From: Zavarzinella sp.
GTDB taxonomy: Bacteria; Planctomycetota; Planctomycetia; Gemmatales; Gemmataceae
Length of the DNA: 64,000 nucleotides
Assembly (NCBI GenBank): GCA_041399155.1
Contig: JAWKTI010000001.1
Coordinates: 2,170,001 to 2,234,000, forward strand
Direction: 5' to 3'
Every line of letters begins with the position of its first letter. Position 1 is the first letter of the stretch. The notes beneath the pieces were generated by a model. That model made no database searches. It was not told the DNA's origin and saw only the letters and a list, made by a program, of their open reading frames with translations. This document shows positions 1 through 9,189 of the stretch, one piece after another. A program made the position numbers and the translations under genes.

Positions 1-445
1 CATCAAAAAAGTGCTCGGCATCGTAGAACACCTGCCGGTTCGCTTCTTTGCAGACCCTGATCGTATCCGCAATCATGTTGAGATTTTCGTCGAGATCGGT
101 ATTCAGAATTTCCCGCACCTGCATATCCCAGGTTTTGCCCACGATGGTGATCACGGGTGCGTTTGAATCGATCAACGCATTGACCCCCACATCGGTGCGT
201 GCGTCGCTGTTTTTGCGGCGGGTCATCCCGAATGCGGTCAGTTTGGCGTGCTTCAGGGGTAACTTCATTACTTCCTGAAAATATTCTGCATCCTTCGGAT
301 TTGATTGTGGGTAGCCACCTTCAATGTAGTCCACGCCAATATGGTCCAATTTCGCAGTCAGCAGTAGCTTGTCCTGCAGGGAAAAGTTCACACCCTCTCC
401 CTGGCTCCCATCGCGTAGCGTGGTATCGTAAGTGACGATTCTCAT
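1..445 (-). CDS. cimA: (R)-citramalate synthase, 5' part only (runs off the left edge)
   Basis: Minus-strand frame open from ATG at 445 to the window edge, 148 residues visible. The start reads MRIVTYDTTLRDGSQGEG, the DTTLRDG metal/substrate motif of the HMGL-like 2-isopropylmalate/citramalate synthase family. A following GGYPQSNPKD and FGMTRRK fit the citramalate synthase (TIGR00977-type) branch better than LeuA. The enzyme condenses pyruvate with acetyl-CoA to give (R)-citramalate, the entry to threonine-independent isoleucine synthesis. The upstream leader (531-599) and terminator (468-497), both on the same strand, suggest control by isoleucine supply. The C-terminal part lies outside the window, so LeuA-like alternatives are not fully excluded. 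Confidence 0.88.
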   Translation of the reverse strand, partial: MRIVTYDTTLRDGSQGEGVNFSLQDKLLLTAKLDHIGVDYIEGGYPQSNPKDAEYFQEVMKLPLKHAKLTAFGMTRRKNSDARTDVGVNALIDSNAPVITIVGKTWDMQVREILNTDLDENLNMIADTIRVCKEANRQVFYDAEHFFD

Positions 446-467
446 AAGATTCTCAGAAATTAAAACG

Positions 468-497
468 AAAAAACCCCCGAAAGTTGCCTCCGGGGGT
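468..497 (-). terminator. Intrinsic terminator (attenuator) in the cimA leader
   Basis: On the minus strand a 7-bp G+C-rich stem (ACCCCCG at 497-491 with CGGGGGT at 479-473) closes an 11-nt loop and runs into six Ts. It ends about 22 nt before the cimA ATG. A strong terminator between promoter and gene, on the gene's own strand, is the classic attenuator position. Confidence 0.85.
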
Positions 498-530
498 GAT
501 ACAGTATACTGTTGTAAAACCACCGGTAAA

Positions 531-599
531 CTACGTAATAATCGACGCAATAATCCATTGCGTGGCAATTATCGTAATCACTGGCAGTGCATAGTTCAT
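531..599 (-). CDS. Ile-rich leader peptide of the cimA operon (22 codons)
   Basis: Short minus-strand reading frame, ATG at 599-597 and TAG at 533-531. It encodes 22 residues beginning MNYALPVITII and containing seven isoleucines (positions 8, 10, 11, 16, 17, 20, 21), plus Leu, Val and three Thr. Such composition is what ribosome-mediated attenuators of branched-chain amino acid operons use (compare the E. coli ilv leaders). A perfect 7-bp hairpin (563-557 with 551-545) overlaps codons 13-19, and the terminator 468-497 follows. No clear Shine-Dalgarno is visible; the proposed promoter would put the transcript start almost at the ATG, so it may be leaderless. Confidence 0.8.
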   Translation of the reverse strand: MNYALPVITIIATQWIIASIIT

Positions 600-605
600 C
601 TGGAT

Positions 606-633
606 GTATTAGGAATCCCGATAATTTTGTCAA
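606..633 (-). promoter_or_regulatory. Candidate promoter of the cimA leader
   Basis: A perfect TTGACA lies at 633-628 on the minus strand, followed after 16 nt by TAATAC at 611-606, a poor -10 match. Transcription would start near 599-600, at the leader-peptide ATG. Confidence 0.4.
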
Positions 634-690
634 ATTTCAGTCGATAAGTTCAGAAAAGCAGAACTTTCGACGCATGCCACCTGGAGAATC

Positions 691-1944
691 ATGTCTATCG
701 AGCAAGATGCAGCCAAAAATGCCTATTCGGTAACGGAATTGATTTCCATTACAAATGAATTGCTCGATTTACAGTTTCGTGGTGTGTGGGTGCAGGGCGA
801 AATCAGCGAGTATACCCAATCGGCTGCTGGCCATATTTATCTGACCATCAAAGATGCACAAAGCCAGATTTCTGCAGTCATTTACAGAAAAAGTTCCTTG
901 CGAATCCGCTTCAAAATGAAAGTAGGGCTGGAAATATTACTGAATGGCAATATTCAAATATATCCTAACAAAGGTACTTTTCAGCTCCAGGTGGAGAACG
1001 CACTACCCGTGGGCGAAGGTGCGTTAGATCTGGCATATCGGCAATTGCGGGAAGAACTGGAAGCCCGAGGCTATTTTCAGCCCCAGCGTAAGCGAAAACT
1101 GCCATCGATGCCGAAGCACATTGCACTAGTCACCAGCAAGCAGGGTGCGGCATTTCAGGATATGTTACAACAGTTTCGAAATAACTGGCCACTGGCGCAA
1201 TTATCGCTCTATTCCGTTGCTGTGCAAGGAGATACGGCAAAAAATGAAATTGCGGAAGCAATTCGTTACCTCAACCGCTGGCACCACCATGGAAAGTTAA
1301 AGCTCGATTTGATTATCGTCGCACGTGGGGGTGGTAGTCGCGAGGATCTGTGGGCATTTAATGAAGAAATTGTCTGTCGGGCGATTTTTGAATCACGTCT
1401 GCCAATTGTTTCGGCTGTGGGACACGAAACCGATTATTCATTGTCGGATGAAGTTGCCGATAAGCGTGCAACTACCCCCACCCAGGCAGCAACAGATACG
1501 GTGCCAAACCGGAGAGAACTATGGCGCAATTTGACTGATATCCGTCAGAGAATGGATGCCGAACTGAAGGACCTGATTGCGGCACGACAAAAGCTTTTGG
1601 ACCAGATTGCACGCCGTCCTTGCTTTTTACGCCCACTGGATAAAGTTGCTGAGCACCAGGAAAAGCTGGAACGGGTGCAGGTCAGAATCAATCGGGCGAT
1701 GACAAAGTTAATTGCTGCAAATGCTGATAAAATAAGAACTTACGCTGATCGACTGGTGGGGGTGAATCCGCTGGCGGTGTTGACACGTGGTTATTCGGTC
1801 ACCACCAATCGTGCGGGGCATGCCGTTCGTTCGATTCAGGAAGTTCAGGAGGGAGAAGAAATAATTACCACCGTGGGCGATGGGGTAATTAAATCCATCG
1901 TCCAGAGCACCAGCGACAATTCCCCTGCGAAACCGCTATCATAG
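691..1944 (+). CDS. xseA: Exodeoxyribonuclease VII large subunit
   Basis: 417-residue protein of normal family length. The N-terminal ~100 residues form the OB-fold nucleic-acid-binding domain (VWVQGEIS, GHIYLTIKD). The nuclease core carries ARGGGSREDLWAFNEE and VGHETDYSLSDEVADKRATTPT, both family signatures, followed by a helical/coiled-coil C-terminal arm. With XseB it makes the exonuclease VII complex that degrades single-stranded DNA from both ends into oligonucleotides. GGAG five bases before the ATG supports the start. It is followed after 37 bp by xseB. It is divergent from the cimA leader. Confidence 0.97.
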   Translation: MSIEQDAAKNAYSVTELISITNELLDLQFRGVWVQGEISEYTQSAAGHIYLTIKDAQSQISAVIYRKSSLRIRFKMKVGLEILLNGNIQIYPNKGTFQLQVENALPVGEGALDLAYRQLREELEARGYFQPQRKRKLPSMPKHIALVTSKQGAAFQDMLQQFRNNWPLAQLSLYSVAVQGDTAKNEIAEAIRYLNRWHHHGKLKLDLIIVARGGGSREDLWAFNEEIVCRAIFESRLPIVSAVGHETDYSLSDEVADKRATTPTQAATDTVPNRRELWRNLTDIRQRMDAELKDLIAARQKLLDQIARRPCFLRPLDKVAEHQEKLERVQVRINRAMTKLIAANADKIRTYADRLVGVNPLAVLTRGYSVTTNRAGHAVRSIQEVQEGEEIITTVGDGVIKSIVQSTSDNSPAKPLS

Positions 1945-1981
1945 TTTTTTAATCTTTGATGCCATTCCCACAGGAGAACCC

Positions 1982-2254
1982 GTGGCAGAAGAACAACCCA
2001 GCTTCGAAAAAGCTTATTCCGATCTGGAAATCATCTTGCAGCAACTGGAAGATGGAAAACTTTCTCTGGAAGAGAGCATTGCCCAGTATCAGCAAGGGAT
2101 GCAACTGATTCTGTTCTGTAAGCAGCAGTTGCATCATGCCGAACTTAAAATTCAAGAGGTCAGTGCCGATTTTGAAGGTGGGATGAAAACGAAACCAATC
2201 GAAGCACCCAGCCAAAAATTGAAATCAACCAAGCCCACCGACACCAGTTATTGA
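1982..2254 (+). CDS. xseB: Exodeoxyribonuclease VII small subunit
   Basis: 90 residues starting with GTG, preceded by AGGAG at the right distance. The core SFEKAYSDLEIILQQLEDG and LSLEESIAQYQQGMQL is the two-helix XseB signature. Multiple copies coat the coiled-coil arm of XseA and are needed for activity. The C-terminal tail (from about residue 65, TKPIEAPSQKLKSTKP) is polar and likely disordered. Co-transcribed with xseA. Confidence 0.95.
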   Translation: MAEEQPSFEKAYSDLEIILQQLEDGKLSLEESIAQYQQGMQLILFCKQQLHHAELKIQEVSADFEGGMKTKPIEAPSQKLKSTKPTDTSY

Positions 2255-2302
2255 ATTATTGGGAGCTGAATCGACTGGAAGTGCTTCGTGGGCAGAGAAA
2301 AC

Positions 2303-2911
2303 TCAGGCTTTGGGTTTTCGCTTCGCCTTTGGTTCATCGAAAATTTCGCGAAGAATCAGAGCAGCAGCCTTTCCATCTTTGTGGCGTAACACGTGCTGCA
2401 CCAGTTTCATCGCGTTAGAAACTCTCTTTTTGCGACGTGTCGCACGCTGCACCTTGGCAATTTTGATTGGTGCACTTAACCGTTCTGCTTGTGTAATGTG
2501 GGAGCCGGAAAATTCTGGCGACGATGCATGGGTGGGCTTATTAACAGGCACCAGAACCGGAACTTCTTTCTTTTCTGTTGTTTGTGGTGGCTTTGGACGG
2601 GGCCGTTCCTGCTGTGGTCGTTGTTCACGCTGTTCCGGTCGCGGGCGATTCGGCTTCGGCACAGGTGGGGGTCCACCTTGCTGCCGATTCTGCCGCATTC
2701 GATCAATCTCTTCCAGAAACTGATTAATCGGATTTGCCTTTTGCTCTTCTTCCCGGTTCTGGTCGTCACGATCATCGTCGTTTCGTCGTGGAGGCATCGG
2801 TCGACGTGCAGGTGGCTGTGGGGCACTTTGCGACGCTTTCATCACGCTGCTGATCACCCACACCAGAATAAATAAGCCCAGGACTACTGCGCCTAGATGA
2901 ATGTTCGGCAT
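2303..2911 (-). CDS. Membrane-anchored protein with Pro/Arg-rich linker, function unknown
   Basis: 202 residues. Residues about 7-23 form one transmembrane segment (LGAVVLGLFILVWVISS). Next come an acidic patch with DDDRDD and a long Pro/Arg/Gln-rich stretch, then a basic C-terminal helical region (residues ~155-195, ending in AAALILREIFDEPKAK) that looks like the conserved part. I do not recognise a named family; the layout is common among planctomycete hypothetical proteins. It lies convergent to xseB and 75 bp upstream of floA, which starts to its left on the same strand direction. Confidence 0.75.
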   Translation of the reverse strand: MPNIHLGAVVLGLFILVWVISSVMKASQSAPQPPARRPMPPRRNDDDRDDQNREEEQKANPINQFLEEIDRMRQNRQQGGPPPVPKPNRPRPEQREQRPQQERPRPKPPQTTEKKEVPVLVPVNKPTHASSPEFSGSHITQAERLSAPIKIAKVQRATRRKKRVSNAMKLVQHVLRHKDGKAAALILREIFDEPKAKRKPKA

Positions 2912-2986
2912 GCTACCTGCTCCTGATTAAATGCTGTCAATGCAAATGTCGGCTCGGCTATATAGCGACACAATTAAATAATCGAA

Positions 2987-4024
2987 TTAATTCGACTGAT
3001 TGTCGCCATTATCCATGCCGGCGATACTGGATCGCATGCTGGTATCTGCCTGCACATTTTTCATGTTGTAATAGTCCATAATCCCAATCCGGCCATCGCG
3101 GAAGGCACTGGCAATTGCCAACGGTACTTCTGCTTCCGCCAATACCACCTTGGCCCGGTTTTCTTCAACCAGTGCCCGGTTTTCCTGTTCAACAGCAACT
3201 GCCAGAGCACGACGTTGTTCTGCATCTGCCTGGGCAACCCGCAGGTTGGCTGCTGCCTGATCGGCCTGCAGTTTTGCACCAATGTTTTCACCCACTTCGA
3301 TGTCGGCGATATCAATCGAGACGATTTCGAAGGCGGTTTGTGCATCCAACGAATTGTGCAACACGGTCTGCGAGATTAAGTTGGGGTTGGAAAGCACCAT
3401 TTTGTGGTTTTCGGCGGAACCGATGGCCTTCACAATCCCTTCCCCCACGCGGGCGATAATTGTTTCTTCCGTCGCACCACCGACCAGACGTTCCAGTTTG
3501 GTACGCACGGTCACGCGGGCTTTGCAACGTAACTGAATCCCATCACGACAAACTGCATCCAGTGTCACACGGCCCTTCACAGAGTCTGGGCAGTCGATCA
3601 CCTTGGGATTTACGGAAGTACGCACTGCATCCAGAATATCGCGACCTGCGAGATCAATTGCGGCAGCGATTTTCCAGGAAAGATCCATGCCTGCCTTGTG
3701 GGCGGCAATAACTGCGGTGGCAGTCTTTGGAACGTTTCCACGTGAGAGGAAGTGGGATTCCAGCTCTTCGGTGGAAACCCGCACACCCGATTGCACCAGT
3801 GCAATCTTCTGGCGGACAATCATCGCGTAATCGACATTTCGCAATTTCATCCCAATCAGGTCGAAAATACCAATTTTCGCGTTGGTCAACAAACACTGGA
3901 TATACAGGCGAACGAAACTGAAAAAGACGATCAGCATAAACAGGCCGATCAAAAAGGCGACTACCGCAATGACGATAATCCAAACGTTATCATCGGGGCC
4001 TGCAGCAAATAGTGGTTTTAGCAT
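2987..4024 (-). CDS. floA: Flotillin-like protein FloA (UPF0365)
   Basis: 345 residues with an N-terminal membrane segment ([21 protein letters not shown]) followed by the UPF0365/YqfA body: [47 protein letters not shown] and an Ala/Glu-rich coiled segment ([20 protein letters not shown]). FloA organises membrane microdomains in bacteria that carry it. It sits just downstream of an NfeD-type gene, the usual partner, with a 61-bp gap. ATG at 4024 with AAGGA upstream. Confidence 0.93.
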   Translation of the reverse strand: MLKPLFAAGPDDNVWIIVIAVVAFLIGLFMLIVFFSFVRLYIQCLLTNAKIGIFDLIGMKLRNVDYAMIVRQKIALVQSGVRVSTEELESHFLSRGNVPKTATAVIAAHKAGMDLSWKIAAAIDLAGRDILDAVRTSVNPKVIDCPDSVKGRVTLDAVCRDGIQLRCKARVTVRTKLERLVGGATEETIIARVGEGIVKAIGSAENHKMVLSNPNLISQTVLHNSLDAQTAFEIVSIDIADIEVGENIGAKLQADQAAANLRVAQADAEQRRALAVAVEQENRALVEENRAKVVLAEAEVPLAIASAFRDGRIGIMDYYNMKNVQADTSMRSSIAGMDNGDNQSN

Positions 4025-4085
4025 GTTCAGCGAATCCTTGTTCTCATGTTGTTAATTGATGGTCTAAAAATTTTGGTAATTAGAA

Positions 4086-4634
4086 TCAAGAAAAATCAAA
4101 CTTTTCCAAATCTCCCAGTGGGGGATGGTCACTTGGCCGGACAATGACACGCCCTGCTTTCACTTCCACACATTTCACCCACTGACCTTCCTCAATCACC
4201 AGACCTTCCGTGATGACATCTACTCGCCTGCCGTTAAAATCAGCGATGCCCGACGGGCGAAGCATTGATACCGTTTTGCCGATTCTTCCCTTCAAAGCTG
4301 CCAGTTCGTTGGCCTCTGGCGTATCGATCACCGTTGAATTCTCAATTGCTTCCTGGTTTCCACGAAAATACCTTACTACATACCTTGCCATGGGTACGGC
4401 AATGATCAGCCCCACGATAAATAAAGATGTTGCCGTTAGAGCCTGATTGGTAGTGCCATAAAAGAAGACGATTCCAATCCCCGTTAGCCCGAGAAGTATG
4501 CCAAATATTAATGTTGCCTGGGTAATTCTAACCACCTGCTTTGGAGTTTTTCCATAACCTCCATCACCATATTCAAAAATGGAAAAGATCACTCCAGCAA
4601 TGATCAGAATGTAGGCGACAGAATACAAATCCAT
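4086..4634 (-). CDS. NfeD-like membrane protein
   Basis: About 182 residues from the ATG at 4634; a longer TTG start at 4649 is possible but a GGGA motif fits the ATG better. Three to four hydrophobic segments (around 5-21, 42-62, 69-90) are followed by a C-terminal OB-fold-like soluble domain with LKGRIGKTVSMLRPSGIADFNGRRVDV and VEVKAGRVIVRP, the NfeD C-terminal signature. NfeD proteins pair with flotillin/stomatin proteins; here floA follows directly. Confidence 0.88.
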   Translation of the reverse strand: MDLYSVAYILIIAGVIFSIFEYGDGGYGKTPKQVVRITQATLIFGILLGLTGIGIVFFYGTTNQALTATSLFIVGLIIAVPMARYVVRYFRGNQEAIENSTVIDTPEANELAALKGRIGKTVSMLRPSGIADFNGRRVDVITEGLVIEEGQWVKCVEVKAGRVIVRPSDHPPLGDLEKFDFS

Positions 4635-4757
4635 CGAGATGATTCCCAAGTTATTTTAGCCACCTCTATTTTAGTACTTCGCACGGTGCTGTAGCTAATT
4701 TCAGACAAATACGAAAAATGTGGGGAATCCGCCCAGATACTTGCATATACAAGTAAA

Positions 4758-5615
4758 CTACTTTCGGTAAATGGTGATCAACAAGCCGATTGTCATTACC
4801 ACCGCAGCAAGGACAAATCGCAGGGTGAGTAGTTCAGAAAGAAATAGAATTCCGCCCAGGCTCGACCAGAGTGGGACCGTTAACAAGACTATCGCAGCCA
4901 TTGTGGTGGAAATCGACCGAAGTGCCTGATACCAAAGGACATAGCCAATTCCGGTGGTAACCACTCCCGACACTATTGCGGCAGTGATTCCCGGCCAGTT
5001 CCAGCCCTGCAACAGGTTCGGCACCAGCAAGGTTACTGCCAGCAGTGGGAGTGTTCGCAGAAAATTTCCCGTATTGGCTGCCAGTGGGTTGGGGTCTCTT
5101 TTGCCCAAAAGGGTGTACGCCCCCCAACTAATACCTGCAATCAACATGCTCACCGTGCCAACCCAGGTGGGGGAAGCCAATCCAGGTAATACCAGGTATA
5201 ATAAAGCTCCCATCGCTAGTGCGTAACCCAGCCAGGCCAGCCCACGAAAGCGTTCGCCACGTGCGGCTGCCGTAGTCAATATCGTCACTTGTGCCGCACC
5301 AAAAAGCAACAGGGCACCAGTGGCAGCCGTCAATTGTGTGAATGAATAGGTATAACTGACCGCGTACGCTGCCAATGCCAGGCCTGCCCACCAGTTGCCA
5401 CCAATTTTAGTGGGCTGCCCTGCCCTACTTTGGGTGGGGTTCCCAATTCGCAAAACGATCAACAGGGCAATCGCTCCGCTGAGGAAACGCACCTGCATAA
5501 ACAACATCGGAGAAATCGTGGTTTCACGCAGGGCAAATCGACAAAGTAATGAGTTGCCTGCGAAGCTGAACAGTGCTAGTAAAGTGAAAAGAAACGTCGC
5601 AAGCGGTGCGTGCAT
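4758..5615 (-). CDS. EamA/DMT family transporter
   Basis: 285 residues, about ten hydrophobic helices in two EamA-type repeats, typical of drug/metabolite transporters (small-molecule exporters; substrate not predictable). Its ATG at 5615 shares one base with the TAA of metK (TAATG), so it is very likely translated by coupling to metK. A weak inverted repeat (ACTTG-6-CAAGT, 4739-4754) lies downstream. Confidence 0.9.
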   Translation of the reverse strand: MHAPLATFLFTLLALFSFAGNSLLCRFALRETTISPMLFMQVRFLSGAIALLIVLRIGNPTQSRAGQPTKIGGNWWAGLALAAYAVSYTYSFTQLTAATGALLLFGAAQVTILTTAAARGERFRGLAWLGYALAMGALLYLVLPGLASPTWVGTVSMLIAGISWGAYTLLGKRDPNPLAANTGNFLRTLPLLAVTLLVPNLLQGWNWPGITAAIVSGVVTTGIGYVLWYQALRSISTTMAAIVLLTVPLWSSLGGILFLSELLTLRFVLAAVVMTIGLLITIYRK

Positions 5616-6871
5616 TAAGCATCCTGACGCAACAAAGCTGCTTTATCGGTGTGTTCCCACGTAAAATCTTCCAATTCCCGACCGAAGTGACCGTGGCGTG
5701 CCGATTCACGGAAAATCGGGCGACGCAGCTTCAGCGTTTCAATAATCCCGGCGGGGGTCAACTGGAAGTGCTTGCGGATCAAATTGATCAGCTTTTCTTC
5801 CGTAACTCCTTCCGCAATCGTATGTTCGGTGTTGACCCAGATATTCAGTGGATCAGGGTAGCCGATTGCATAACTGAGCTGCACTTCACAGCGTTTTGCC
5901 AGGCCAGCCTTCACAATATTCTTAGCGATATATCGGCACATGTAGGCCGCAGATCGATCCACCTTGGTGGGATCTTTCCCGCTGAAAGCACCCCCACCGT
6001 GACGTCCTCGGCCACCGTAGGTATCCACAATGATTTTGCGGCCTGTCAGACCACAGTCACCGTGAGGCCCACCTACCAGAAAACAACCCGTTGGGTTAAT
6101 GTGGCACGCAATATCGTTGCCGGAAATGCTGCCACTGCTTGAACCAGGCAGCACCGGAATTAATTTCCCTTTCACCAGGTCGGGCCGTTCTGCCTGCAGC
6201 ACTGGTGCCACAATCTTTTCAATTACTTCTTTGCGGGCCTCATCGGTAAAATATTCTTTTCCACCGCTGACATGCATTACCGATTCATCGTGCTGAGTTG
6301 ACAACACAATTGTGTGGATGCGAACTGGCACGCCATCTGGGCCGTATTCCACGGTAACCTGGCTTTTGGCATCGGGCCGTAACCACTTTAATTCTCCAGA
6401 CTTACGCAATTTTGCGTGCTGCTCCACCAGTCGGTGCGACAGGTGAATCGGCAGTGGCATCAGGCTGGCGGTTTCGTCGCACGCAAAGCCGAACATCATC
6501 CCCTGGTCACCGGCACCACCCAGATCGACACCCATCGCAATGTGGGCTGACTGAGAGTGCAGACGACAATCCACCTGACAGGTATCTGCTGCAAAGCCGA
6601 TATTTGGATCGACATATCCAATTTCGGTGATGACTTCCCGCACCAGGCCATCCACAACTTTACGGGTCAGTGGGGCGTTAGTGGTAATTTCACCAGCCAC
6701 CACGGCCAGATCGGTGGTAACCAGCGTTTCGCAGGCTACTCGGCTCATCGGGTCGTGCTGCAAACAGAAATCAAGCACAGCATCGCTAATCTGGTCGGAA
6801 ACTTTGTCCGGGTGCCCCATCGACACCGATTCACTAGTAAAAAGGTAATTCGAACTCAACGTATTCTCCAA
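5615..6871 (-). CDS. metK: S-adenosylmethionine synthase
   Basis: 418 residues; makes S-adenosylmethionine from methionine and ATP. Signatures: [19 protein letters not shown] near the N-terminus (ATP/Met site), [16 protein letters not shown] (hexapeptide GAGDQG) and the phosphate-binding [19 protein letters not shown]. Length is slightly above the 380-400 norm. ATG at 6871. I saw no SAM riboswitch motif in the ~350 bp upstream. The stop overlaps the start of the downstream EamA gene. Confidence 0.97.
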   Translation of the reverse strand: MENTLSSNYLFTSESVSMGHPDKVSDQISDAVLDFCLQHDPMSRVACETLVTTDLAVVAGEITTNAPLTRKVVDGLVREVITEIGYVDPNIGFAADTCQVDCRLHSQSAHIAMGVDLGGAGDQGMMFGFACDETASLMPLPIHLSHRLVEQHAKLRKSGELKWLRPDAKSQVTVEYGPDGVPVRIHTIVLSTQHDESVMHVSGGKEYFTDEARKEVIEKIVAPVLQAERPDLVKGKLIPVLPGSSSGSISGNDIACHINPTGCFLVGGPHGDCGLTGRKIIVDTYGGRGRHGGGAFSGKDPTKVDRSAAYMCRYIAKNIVKAGLAKRCEVQLSYAIGYPDPLNIWVNTEHTIAEGVTEEKLINLIRKHFQLTPAGIIETLKLRRPIFRESARHGHFGRELEDFTWEHTDKAALLRQDA

Positions 6872-7014
6872 AATTTCATTAATGCCAATTTAATCGTCAT
6901 CGAAATTGTGTAAATGCGAGTTATATTGATCGCAAGAAGGGAAGAAAATAATTCTGGTGCAGGAATAAGAGTTAAAGACAGCACCCCACGTGGATACTGA
7001 TGCAAGTGATACCA

Positions 7015-7151
7015 TAGCACGGGCTTCCCGTCCTTGAAATTGCTCATCCGCAAAATCGTAGCACGGGCGTCCAGTCCTTGAAATTGCTCATCTGCAAAAT
7101 CGTAGCACGGGCGTCCCGCCCGTGGGATAACACATGGGCGAGACGCCCACG
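7015..7151. repeat. REP/BIME-like repeat patch: two 44-bp tandem units plus a double-hairpin third unit
   Basis: Units start at 7015, 7059 and 7103, each with TAGCACGGGC. The first two (44 bp, few differences) continue into TCCTTGAAATTGCTCATC. The third forms a perfect 8-bp hairpin (CACGGGCG-TCC-CGCCCGTG, 7106-7124), preceded by GTAG, followed by an inverted second hairpin (TGGGCG-AGA-CGCCCA, 7135-7149). A GTAG-type tetranucleotide next to a GC-rich hairpin and a second hairpin in opposite orientation recall REP/BIME elements. The rest of 6872-7225 holds no gene. Confidence 0.75.
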
Positions 7152-7225
7152 TTGCGAAGAATTTATACAACCACACTCATATATATCTAATTTACTATAT
7201 AACTAATAGACTATATAATACTCCG

Positions 7226-8230
7226 CTATCTTCTGATTGGCGTCTGACTGACTACGGTAATGACCGGTTTGCCATTGCGGATAAGTACCTGAAAGGTGGT
7301 GGAAAAGATTTCGTCTTCGCGCCGATTGCGGTAAGCACGTTCTTTGGCGGCAAGCTCTTCTTCAATATCTTTGGGGAAAAACGCAATTACCTGTGGCGTC
7401 TGGAAGTTCAAACCTAACGCACGCGACAGCCCCAGCACCGACCGCGGGGCATCATCAATGAAATAGAGAGAAGGTAAGCTGCTCAGGTCGAAGTTCTCCC
7501 CACGTGGGTTTGCCTGATCCAAATTTTTATAAACTTTCAGTGATTTCCAGTCTGGTGGCTGCGGAAAAGCAAGTGCTGCTTTCATCGCCGCCAGTTGGCT
7601 CAAGTAGTCTTTGCCATCATTGGTACTGAACCTCAGATCCCACCGGATCGAGCGTTTTTTAGAGGTGGTTGAATCACCCGTGCCACCCACGCCAGTGCCT
7701 GGCTGGCCAGTATTGCCTTTACCTTCTTCCAGCCCTTTGCCCGGGGTCTTTTTTTTCCCAGGCAGCAACACCTTACGAATGTCGTCGTTTAGGCGGGCAA
7801 TCTTCTGCACTGCTTCCAGATCCATGGCCGATAGCCCTTCTTCTGCCTGCGGAATTTTCGGTACCCAATCATCAATTTCAATCACCACATCGTTCAGCAC
7901 CGCATCTGGGATTTCCCGCATGGGTAACATGCTGAAATCTTCGTTCGGATCGACATTTTCTTCCCCACCACCGGATCCGGGAGAACCATCACCCTCACCA
8001 GACTCATCGGCAGTAATTTCCATCGTTCGCATCGGCACGGGAACACGATCGTTGATTGGGTTTTTGGCCATGTACCACAGCACCGCAGCCACCACCGCAA
8101 AAAAGGCAACGTGCAGCAACAACGACAGCAAGGACGAAATGGGCATTTCGTAATTCGCTGAATACGTTTCCCACAGATTTTCATCGGGTGGCGTTTCGGG
8201 TGCGGGCGATACTTGCTTCGTGGTAGCCAT
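7226..8230 (-). CDS. Single-pass membrane protein, TonB-like layout, function unknown
   Basis: 334 residues. A cytoplasmic N-terminus is followed by one transmembrane segment (about 33-53, SLLLHVAFFAVVAAVLWYM), then acidic Gly/Glu-rich linkers (GEGDGSPGSGGG; GQPGTGVGGTGD) and a folded C-terminal domain of about 150 residues. The layout recalls TonB/TolA-like periplasm-spanning proteins and planctomycete proteins of that kind, but I see no decisive motif. AGGAA eight bases upstream supports ATG 8230. Transcribed alone. Confidence 0.75.
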   Translation of the reverse strand: MATTKQVSPAPETPPDENLWETYSANYEMPISSLLSLLLHVAFFAVVAAVLWYMAKNPINDRVPVPMRTMEITADESGEGDGSPGSGGGEENVDPNEDFSMLPMREIPDAVLNDVVIEIDDWVPKIPQAEEGLSAMDLEAVQKIARLNDDIRKVLLPGKKKTPGKGLEEGKGNTGQPGTGVGGTGDSTTSKKRSIRWDLRFSTNDGKDYLSQLAAMKAALAFPQPPDWKSLKVYKNLDQANPRGENFDLSSLPSLYFIDDAPRSVLGLSRALGLNFQTPQVIAFFPKDIEEELAAKERAYRNRREDEIFSTTFQVLIRNGKPVITVVSQTPIRR

Positions 8231-8615
8231 AACCAGTTTCCTTAATCAGACAAGTTTAGTTTACCCACCCTAGTCAGAGTTCGCTAGCCGAAACGCCGGA
8301 AAATTTACGCGAGTTTCAAAGTGAAGTGCCATAATATTGCATCCTTACGAGTGGGATAACAGCCTGGAAATGTTGTAGCAAAAAAGCACACTGAAAATTT
8401 TGTAAGCACAACAGCCATTATTGCATGGATCAAGCAACAAGCCACAATACATGCAGTATCTACTGCAAAAATCGAGATTGTAGAAATAATGCAATATTCG
8501 TTGCTCGAAACAGATCCGAGGTTCTCAAAAGGACGATGAATCGCTTGTTGAAAAGATTACATGTTTGAAAATAGTTGCAGATGGGCAGACAGACATTACC
8601 GATGGAACGCGGATT
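8231..8615. other. Intergenic, no gene seen
   Basis: 385 bp of AT-rich sequence with no credible ORF or RNA gene. TACTGCAAAA at 8461-8470 is repeated at 9459-9468, on the other side of the two AT-rich membrane-protein genes. Confidence 0.6.
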
Positions 8616-9176
8616 TCATTTGTAGTAAGTGTCGATTTCATCGGTTTCTTTCGTTTGATTGTTAATCTTTTCGTTAGATTTTGCATCAAATTCGTACAGT
8701 CCAATTACGCACAAAACTAGCGACATTCCTACTGATCCATAGATTGCCCATGTCAACCACTCAAATCCAATTACCATTGACCGCTCATTACGATAGAAAG
8801 TCACCACTTCTATCTGATTCAGGTAATTGATTATGAGTACTACCACTGCACAAAAAATAGAGAATTTTAGGGAAAATTTTTCCCCGTTTCTACCTGTAAT
8901 TTTTTCAAAAAAGTCACCTGTCAATTGTCCACATTTGTGTGGCATAATCGGAATTGCGTAAAGTATTGCCAGGAACAAATTGAAGTATAGTGCCACATCA
9001 TAAATAATCCAGGAATAATAAGGATCAGAATTCTTCCAGTCGAACAAAACATCTGTGATATGTACTACAAAGGCGAGGAAAATAGTTACTAATTGGGCTG
9101 ACAAAATAGGAAGAAATTTTTCTTTCAGTGATTTAGTTTCATACTTGGTGTCAACAAAAATGTTGATGAAGCCCAC
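8616..9176 (-). CDS. Small multipass membrane protein, function unknown
   Basis: 186 residues, GTG start, with four hydrophobic segments (about 23-44, 60-78, 105-121, 140-162) and a polar acidic tail (KSNEKINNQTKETDEIDTYYK). No family recognised. The DNA is visibly more AT-rich than the surrounding genes. It is 13 bp downstream of another small membrane-protein gene on the same strand, and the two probably form one transcript. The codon use and absence of obvious family suggest recent acquisition, though this is inference. Confidence 0.65.
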   Translation of the reverse strand: MGFINIFVDTKYETKSLKEKFLPILSAQLVTIFLAFVVHITDVLFDWKNSDPYYSWIIYDVALYFNLFLAILYAIPIMPHKCGQLTGDFFEKITGRNGEKFSLKFSIFCAVVVLIINYLNQIEVVTFYRNERSMVIGFEWLTWAIYGSVGMSLVLCVIGLYEFDAKSNEKINNQTKETDEIDTYYK

Positions 9177-9189
9177 TTCAAAAATAATT

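Noticed and set aside
2259..2723. 154-codon plus-strand ORF, Cys/Gly/Arg-rich
   Set aside because: Antisense shadow of the Pro/Arg-rich linker of the minus-strand membrane protein.
6872..7014. SAM riboswitch before metK
   Set aside because: I could find no SAM-I/II core or conserved pairing; only the REP-like patch lies further upstream.
6856..7176. 106-codon minus-strand ORF over the repeat patch
   Set aside because: Its residues are translations of the 44-bp tandem repeats and hairpins; it also overlaps the metK start.
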